A DNA stretch of 64,000 nt from Eulemur rufifrons. Lineage: Eukaryota > Chordata > Mammalia > Primates > Lemuridae. A program made the position numbers and the translations under genes. The notes under the pieces are model-generated. The model made no database searches and had not been told where the DNA came from. It saw only the letters and a list, made by a program, of their open reading frames with translations. Location of the stretch: contig NC_090989.1 of assembly GCF_041146395.1 (NCBI RefSeq), positions 120,465,501 to 120,529,500 of the forward strand, given 5' to 3'. Positions 58,690-64,000 of the stretch are shown piece by piece. Within the stretch, counting starts at the first letter, position 1. Every line of letters begins with the position of its first letter.

Positions 58690-59255
58690 CAACTATTACA
58701 TCCCTCATCGTCTCTTGCCTCAATTAATGCAGATGCTACTGACTTGTCTCCCTGGCTCCGGTGTGATCACCCCCAACTCTACAGTCTCAAGAGTAATTTT
58801 TTTAAACTGTAGAGCACATGCCTACTCCAAACCCTCCAGTGACTTCCCTTTACCTGACACAACTTTCCACCTCCGCAGTATGCTCCACATATCTGTTGTA
58901 CCCTTTCCTAGATTTTCTTGCCACTCACCCACACTTCAGCAACACTATCTTGCTCTTCTCCCAAATTCTGATTCATCATTTAAAACCACGTCTGGCATCA
59001 CCTTTCCAGGAAGGCGTCAGCCCCCTCTCCCTGTCTGCATCAGGTAGCTCTCCTCTTCTGAATGCCCACCTGTGCCCTGCTCTCACCTTTGTCACTGCAC
59101 TAACCACATTCTGCTGTAATTCCCATCCATGCGTTCATCTCTCACTCTAGACTGTTAGCTCCTTAAGGATGAATTAGTGTTTTATTCAACTTAATCTTCC
59201 CTTCACCTAACACAGCACCTGGCACATAGTCAGCACACAGTAAACATTTGCTGGG
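58690..59255 (+). mobile_element. L2 LINE 3' part, sense
   Basis: Sense L2 landmarks are 'ctgacttgtctccctggctc' near 58,739, 'ccaaaccctccagtgacttc' near 58,827, 'ctttccaggaaggcgtcagc' near 59,002, 'gactgttagctccttaagga' near 59,150 and 'cacagcacctggcacatagt' near 59,211, followed by 'cagtaaacatttgctg'. Frames are broken. Confidence 0.85.
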
Positions 59256-59379
59256 TGGGGAAGGAAAGGGAGGTGTGTGTGAGACTGGAATTGTATTAGC
59301 TCACACCTTACCGTTCCTCACCCTCTTTACTGCCAAGCCTGCTTTTTGGCTTCTTAACTGTGAGTTAGCCAGACCAGGT

Positions 59380-59490
59380 GAATAAGTTGGGGGTCCAGGA
59401 GGGTATGTGATTTGCTCAGTTTCACAGAACTGATTAAGTAGAGGGAGGGGGATTAAACTCTGGGCTTCTAATCTGGAGTCCAAGGATGGT
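59380..59490 (-). mobile_element. MIR SINE fragment, antisense
   Basis: The text 'tgtgatttgctcagtttcac', 'agaactgattaagtagaggg' is the antisense MIR core. Confidence 0.6.
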
Positions 59491-59494
59491 TAAT

Positions 59495-59814
59495 TCAAAG
59501 CTTGGCCCCACTTCTGACCTGGCTGTTAAAAGCTGGGTTTTGACGTCCTGGTGCTCAAATGCAGACAGTGCCATCTGTTGCCCACCTCCCCCCACCCCCA
59601 TTCAGTAAGAGCTCTGCCAACCAGGTTCTGCAGGGAGAAAGAGACTTGTGCACACTCCTGAGGAGGTAGGTTGAGGTGACGGGGCCCCCACTGTAATGAG
59701 CAGTGGGCTGGGCTGAGCACTGGGAAGGTTAAAGGTGACCTCCCAGATGGTTCTACCGAAAATTCCAATTCATCCACTTAATTCAGGTGGCTCGACAGGC
59801 CGAGTCAGACTAGA
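59495..59814. other. Single-copy DNA
   Basis: No repeat or exon recognised. A C-run lies near 59,583-59,599. Confidence 0.4.
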
Positions 59815-60170
59815 GCAATTATAGCTTATGGATGTCCCTTAGGGGGACTTTAACAATGCAACTCAGGGAAGATTACTCCAGGAGCTCTTCATTATGCCAC
59901 CTCTGAGCCTCGGGGAGCGATGGTCTTTGTGTCTCGGGCTCAAGAAATAGTTTGCTCCCTCTATCTCTGAGCCAGAAACAATTTTTGGCTCTTGTTTAAT
60001 AATAACGGTAATAATAATAATGAATTATAACCGATTAACTTTAACCAGAAGCTGTAATTAGCTCCAATCCTGTATTGAATTCTGATTCTGTTCACCAACT
60101 ACTTTTAAGCTGATAAAGATTGTCAAATGATAGCTTTTCGGGGGATTAGAGGGAAGGCTGGTGAATTAAT
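59815..60170. promoter_or_regulatory. Candidate conserved noncoding segment
   Basis: Repeat-free text with many homeodomain-like cores: 'gtttaataataacggtaata', 'aatgaattataaccgattaa', 'gctgtaattagctcc' (about 60,049) and 'tgataaagattgtcaaatga', the last resembling TCF/LEF or GATA-type words. It is the block in the window that looks most like a developmental enhancer. Conservation was not measured, so this is an inference. Confidence 0.35.
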
Positions 60171-60199
60171 GACTTAACATAGGATAGTAACTCACGTTT

Positions 60200-60590
60200 G
60201 AATGGTACTTTGCTGTGATACATATTAACTTGTTTTCATCCTTACAGCAACCCATAAAGTAGACTGGAAGCTATTGCTAGAGTCAGATTAGAACATTTAG
60301 GCCAAAAGAGATGGTGGTAACATCCAGAGGTTTTTGGACATTAGCTTAGGTTTGAATCTCACCTCTTCCCCATGACAGCAGTGATAGGTAACTATGTAAG
60401 ACCATTATTTCATCCTCTACAAAATGGGGATGACAGTAGAATTATTATCTAGCTTGAATGAGACACAGCCTAACATGTGACAAGCACTCAGTAAGTGATG
60501 CTGTTACTACCAGTGACTCCTCCCGGGTTGCAGAATAGTAAGTGGTGGAAGTAGAATTTGAATTTGGGTCTTTTGATTCCAAGTTTATTA
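60200..60590. mobile_element. Cluster of MIR SINE fragments
   Basis: Three pieces appear: an antisense core at about 60,228-60,320 ('ttgttttcatccttacagca'), a sense piece at 60,330-60,520 ('cctctacaaaatggggatga', then 'acaagcactcagtaagtgat'), and a short antisense piece at 60,530-60,590 ('agtggtggaagtagaatttg'). Orientation alternates, so at least three insertions or rearrangements are present. Confidence 0.65.
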
Positions 60591-60659
60591 GCGAATATAT
60601 ATAATCAGAATTTTTTAATCATAGCTTCTTCCCACCCTCCCCCATCTCTCATTTTTTTC

Positions 60660-61290
60660 TCAATCTTCACTCATTCATCAACTATTTATTGACAGTTTCT
60701 ATACTGGCCAGGTTTGGAGGTATAGAGAGACAAAGTAAACACAGATCTGTTCTCAAAACAAGATTGACATCTAGTGAGAGACAGAGAAAGAGACACCAAA
60801 ATGCACAGGATCTGTGATTGAGGCCTGCCTGGGATACAGTAGATACATTGGATATATTGAGACTGAGTCAATGAATGGTAGCTATTGGTAGTTACCAATA
60901 GTTGAGACAGTAAAGCCAGAACTGGGTTTTGAAGGCCACGTTGGTGTTTAACAGCTGGAAGGGATGAGGGGTTAGGATGGTAGATGGAGGTGAGGGAGGA
61001 TTTCCTGGCAGTGGGGGTGATGTGGTAGAGGGTGTGGCTAGCATATAGTATTGGGGTGTCTGGGGGCACAGACAGAGGCATGGAAAGTATGAGGCCAGAG
61101 GAGCAAGTGGAGACCAGATCAGGAGGATCTGTTATGTCCTGCTGGAAGGATTTGTCCTGCTACAAGGTTTGCATTTTGAAGAACCATTGAATGGATTTTA
61201 ATAGAGCAATGCCATAGTCGATTAAAGTTTTAGCAGGTTTCAGAAGGGAACAATGTGAAAAATTAATCACAGAGTGGAAAGATGAGGCTA
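60660..61290 (-). mobile_element. L2-like LINE, antisense
   Basis: Begins 'cactcattcatcaactattt', an antisense L2 tail, then 'gttctcaaaacaagattgac' and later 'accattgaatggattttaat' (about 61,181), which resembles antisense L2 ORF2. Diverged. Confidence 0.55.
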
Positions 61291-61985
61291 GGGAAAACAG
61301 CAAGGGGCCAGATTCCAAGCCGGGTGTGCTGGACCTTGGAGCTTGGACTGTCCAGTCAGCCCCTGCGCTGGAGTGCACCCTCATAAGGAGGCAGGAGGAT
61401 GAAGGGGAAGGAGGCTGGGAGAGCAAGAGGCTGAATCAGGGCTGGGAGTGCAAGAGATCATAAATGGGAGAGTTCTCATTAATCATAAAACCCAGGATGG
61501 GGCTGCAGAGTAGCCTGCAGGAGCAGAGTGTGGTGAAAGATGTTATAATCAAGGAGGAGAAGGGACTTTGAGGCTGGAAGTTTCACGGCCAGGGACATTG
61601 AAATCACCAGGGTGAGGTGAACTTGAAGTGGAAGTTCAAAATGGATGGCAGATGTCAATATTTTAATATTTTAGTGACCTTCAGGTCAGTAGGCAGCACA
61701 AGGGTAGGTAAGAAGTCTCCAGTACCACCTCTGGATCCAAGTAAGGTTGGGATGTGGGAGAATGATCCACCCTCCTTGAGAAAACTTCCAGGAAGCTGTA
61801 TTATTGGAAGATGCTGAAGGTGAAGGCAGATACCCAGATTTTAGTTGGAACAGAAAATGAAAAGAATGACTGTGAAGAGGTTAAGGCTATGGGAAAATTT
61901 GTTTATAATAAACAGGGGGTTTCAGAGAACATCCCCAAGAAGAGCTAAAGGGAAGCCAGCAGTTAAAGCAGGAAAAAGGAAGACG
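61291..61985. other. Unassigned purine-rich DNA
   Basis: May include more of the L2 to about 61,600. No gene found. Confidence 0.35.
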
Positions 61986-61987
61986 TG

Positions 61988-62092
61988 CCCCTCTTTCTTT
62001 CTCTCTCTCTCCTTCCTTCTTTCCTTTCCTCCTCTCTTTCTTTCTCCGTCCTTCCTTCCTTCGTTCTTTTGTTCTTTCTTTCTTTCTTGCCA
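61988..62092. repeat. Polypyrimidine (CTTT/CCTT)n satellite
   Basis: About 100 bases almost only of C and T with CTTT, CTCT and CCTT units and a few G. The overlapping Lys/Arg/Glu-rich minus frames and the Ser/Leu/Phe-rich plus frames at this place are translations of this tract and not genes. Confidence 0.9.
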
Positions 62093-62259
62093 AAGCCTTT
62101 CACTTACTTTAATGGTGTTGATTTGACCGACTTCACTTTCCTGTTTGAAACTCTTTCCTGTTGTTGTCTTCCTATGCAACTTTATCCTAATTCATTTTCT
62201 GCCTCCCAGGCTGAGACTCATTTATCATATTTTTATTCAGTAGATTTTTATTGAAAAAG

Positions 62260-62722
62260 TGCTTTGTGCTTCTTGGCTCCTTCTCCATTCTTCTCTTGTT
62301 AAAAATGAGGGCTCTTCAACTCTTTTCACGCTTCCCTCCACTGACTCTTTCTTGGGCACTGTGAATATTCTCATGGCTTCAATTCCCACCTGTATATGTG
62401 ATTCTACATCCAGCTCAGATTTCTCTTGATTGCATTTCGTGCTTCCTCAAGACTATCTCCACCTGATGTCAGATGCCACAGCATGCTCTAGAGTGCCAGA
62501 CTCCCCGATGCTGCCCATCGGGGCTGCTTCTCCTCAGATGTTCTTTCTCTTCATGAACAGGCTCCTGCCCAGTCACTCTGAAGCATAAGAAAGATAAATT
62601 CCAAGAAACCAGGGATTTTATCTTATTTCCTGGTCTACCCACAGTATGTAGGACAGCAGTGCCTGGCACATGACAGGTGCTCAATAGACACTTGTTGAAT
62701 GAATGAATGAATGAATGAATAA
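62260..62722 (+). mobile_element. L2 LINE 3' part, sense, with tandem tail
   Basis: Sense L2 text ('tggcttcaattcccacctgt', 'gcagtgcctggcacatgaca', 'ggtgctcaatagacacttgt') ends in a (GAAT)n tail at about 62,695-62,722. Confidence 0.8.
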
Positions 62723-62754
62723 ACAAGTGCTTGGTGCCCCATCTCCATTACTGC

Positions 62755-62945
62755 TCACATCCAATCAAACAGTTTTTCTTGGTTCGGCCCTGAAACCCAT
62801 GTCCCTTCTTAAGCCCTTCTGCCCTTCCATAATGCAGACTGTATAATCTCCCTACTGCAGCGTCTGCCTTCCTGGAACCCCTGCCAGGTGGCTCTGCTGC
62901 AGTCTACACTCCATACTCCCACCAGGGGGATTTTTAAAAATTACA
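62755..62945 (+). mobile_element. Possible second L2 fragment, sense
   Basis: The text near 62,855-62,945 ('ctcccaccagggggattttt', 'tctgctgcagtctacactcc') resembles L2 ORF2, placed after an L2 tail. Weak. Confidence 0.4.
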
Positions 62946-64000
62946 GTTGGTTCTCAAAACCTGTGGGATTGCAGAGCACCTGGAAGTACCGAACACTATG
63001 AAATATTGTTCTCCTTAATATCATGCAACGTCGGATGCCTTTTGTAGGACTTTATTGGCACTTCCCACAGAGTGCTGTGAAGAATAGAAGACCCTGAAGG
63101 TGATCTGAAAAAGAAGTTTCCATGATCAGAGGTGCCTAGAAAAATGAAACACCCCATCCCTATCTTGAGGAATCCTACTGCACAGGGGGGTATTAAAGGA
63201 GCCGATAATTTCTAAAGTAAAAATTAAAAAGTTCAATTTTAGTTAATCTATTATTTCCTCCTCCCCCATTTTTTAAAAACAGAAACTCTTTTGCTAGGTA
63301 ATTTCCATGAACACCTAATAGAATTAACATTCTGTGAAAAATCATTTAGTAAATGAAGAATTATACTATTTTCAAGTAAGACTTGCCTCTATCAAAAATG
63401 CATAAGATATTTTTAGAAATCATATTTTGGCAGGATAAAATTAATAAACATAACCTCAATTATCAAATTAATGGGAAGATGAAGCTGGCAGACTGCACAA
63501 AGTTGTTGACATGGATGACAACTGGCCACTTTAGCTTCAGCTAATGATTGGTGGCACAGGGGTACAGAACACTCCAAAGTTTAAGGAAATGTCATGGAAG
63601 AAGAATTTAAACTTTTTAAAAAATTGTGCACATTAACTTAATCTTTGGGAAAAGGAGAAATTGAACATTATTATTTGATGTCAGTGGTGGACTTCTTGAT
63701 CCAACTGAAAACTGCTACAAATCATCATCAGGCGTGTAGTGAGAGAGCAAGCGCACTAACATACAGACAAGAACACGCCCCTGAGGTGCTGAGAGCACAC
63801 ACTGTGACCCTGCCCTTTGGTTACTCCCTATTTCCAGGCGAGTCAAGTGTGCTGGAGTCTCTCACCATGAATCTGTGACTGGCCCTTCATGGGTCCTGCC
63901 TGACAGCTTTGCTGACTCAGCCATCTCATCATAGCTCGCTGTCCCCAGGATGCTGCTGTTTGCCCAGTACTGGAAGCCAGAGTGGCAAATGGAACTCTCC
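62946..64000. other. Single-copy DNA to the window end
   Basis: No repeat family or exon recognised. Part of it (63,400-63,560) reads as clean AT-rich text. Confidence 0.4.

Noticed and set aside
61887..62179. Lys/Arg/Glu-rich minus-strand frames
   Set aside because: They are translations of the polypyrimidine tract.

Overview
The window looks like nuclear DNA from a primate of the strepsirrhine (probably lemur) branch. The main evidence is the repeats. Three dimeric Alu elements (30,055-30,414; 39,405-39,748; 41,644-41,991) carry the extra middle segment and the right-arm wording that I associate with lemur Alus. One older Alu (13,530-13,827) looks like an AluJ shared by all primates. Several LINE-1 pieces (45,663-48,705; 44,755-45,075; 30,881-31,203; 56,410-56,490) share a G-rich or C-rich 3' end unlike human L1. 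No galago-type Alu/tRNA composite was seen. The species is inferred, not proven.

I find no intact protein-coding gene, rRNA, tRNA or CRISPR array. All long open frames are transposon pieces or chance frames. The window is best read as intergenic or intronic DNA.

Layout. 1-5.5 kb: single-copy DNA with old L2, MER5 and MLT1-type pieces and a perfect 50-bp tandem duplication. 5.5-13.4 kb: LINE-rich, with an MLT1 LTR inside one old L1, a 500-bp solo LTR inside another, then a free Alu monomer. 13.5-30 kb: the least repetitive part, with one AluJ, several MIRs, one MLT1-type LTR and stretches that look like conserved noncoding DNA. 30-33.8 kb: a lemur Alu, an MLT1-type LTR split by a young L1 tail, and another conserved-looking stretch. 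33.8-49.2 kb: a dense nest of elements. It holds old L1s, a solo LTR with a clean 5-bp target duplication, an MLT1 LTR, two lemur Alus, a Tigger-like DNA transposon with TA duplications, and a 3-kb young L1 whose 5' part is inverted. 49.2-52.2 kb: mostly single-copy. 52.2-58.3 kb: old L1 and a split L2. 58.3-64 kb: MIR and L2 pieces, a conserved-looking block near 60 kb and a pyrimidine-rich satellite.

There are no genes to place in a pathway. The value of the window is its insertion history, which can be ordered from nesting and target-site duplications, and a short list of candidate regulatory segments. I did not find a new biological system. Family names at subfamily level come from memory of consensus sequences and would need a RepeatMasker run.
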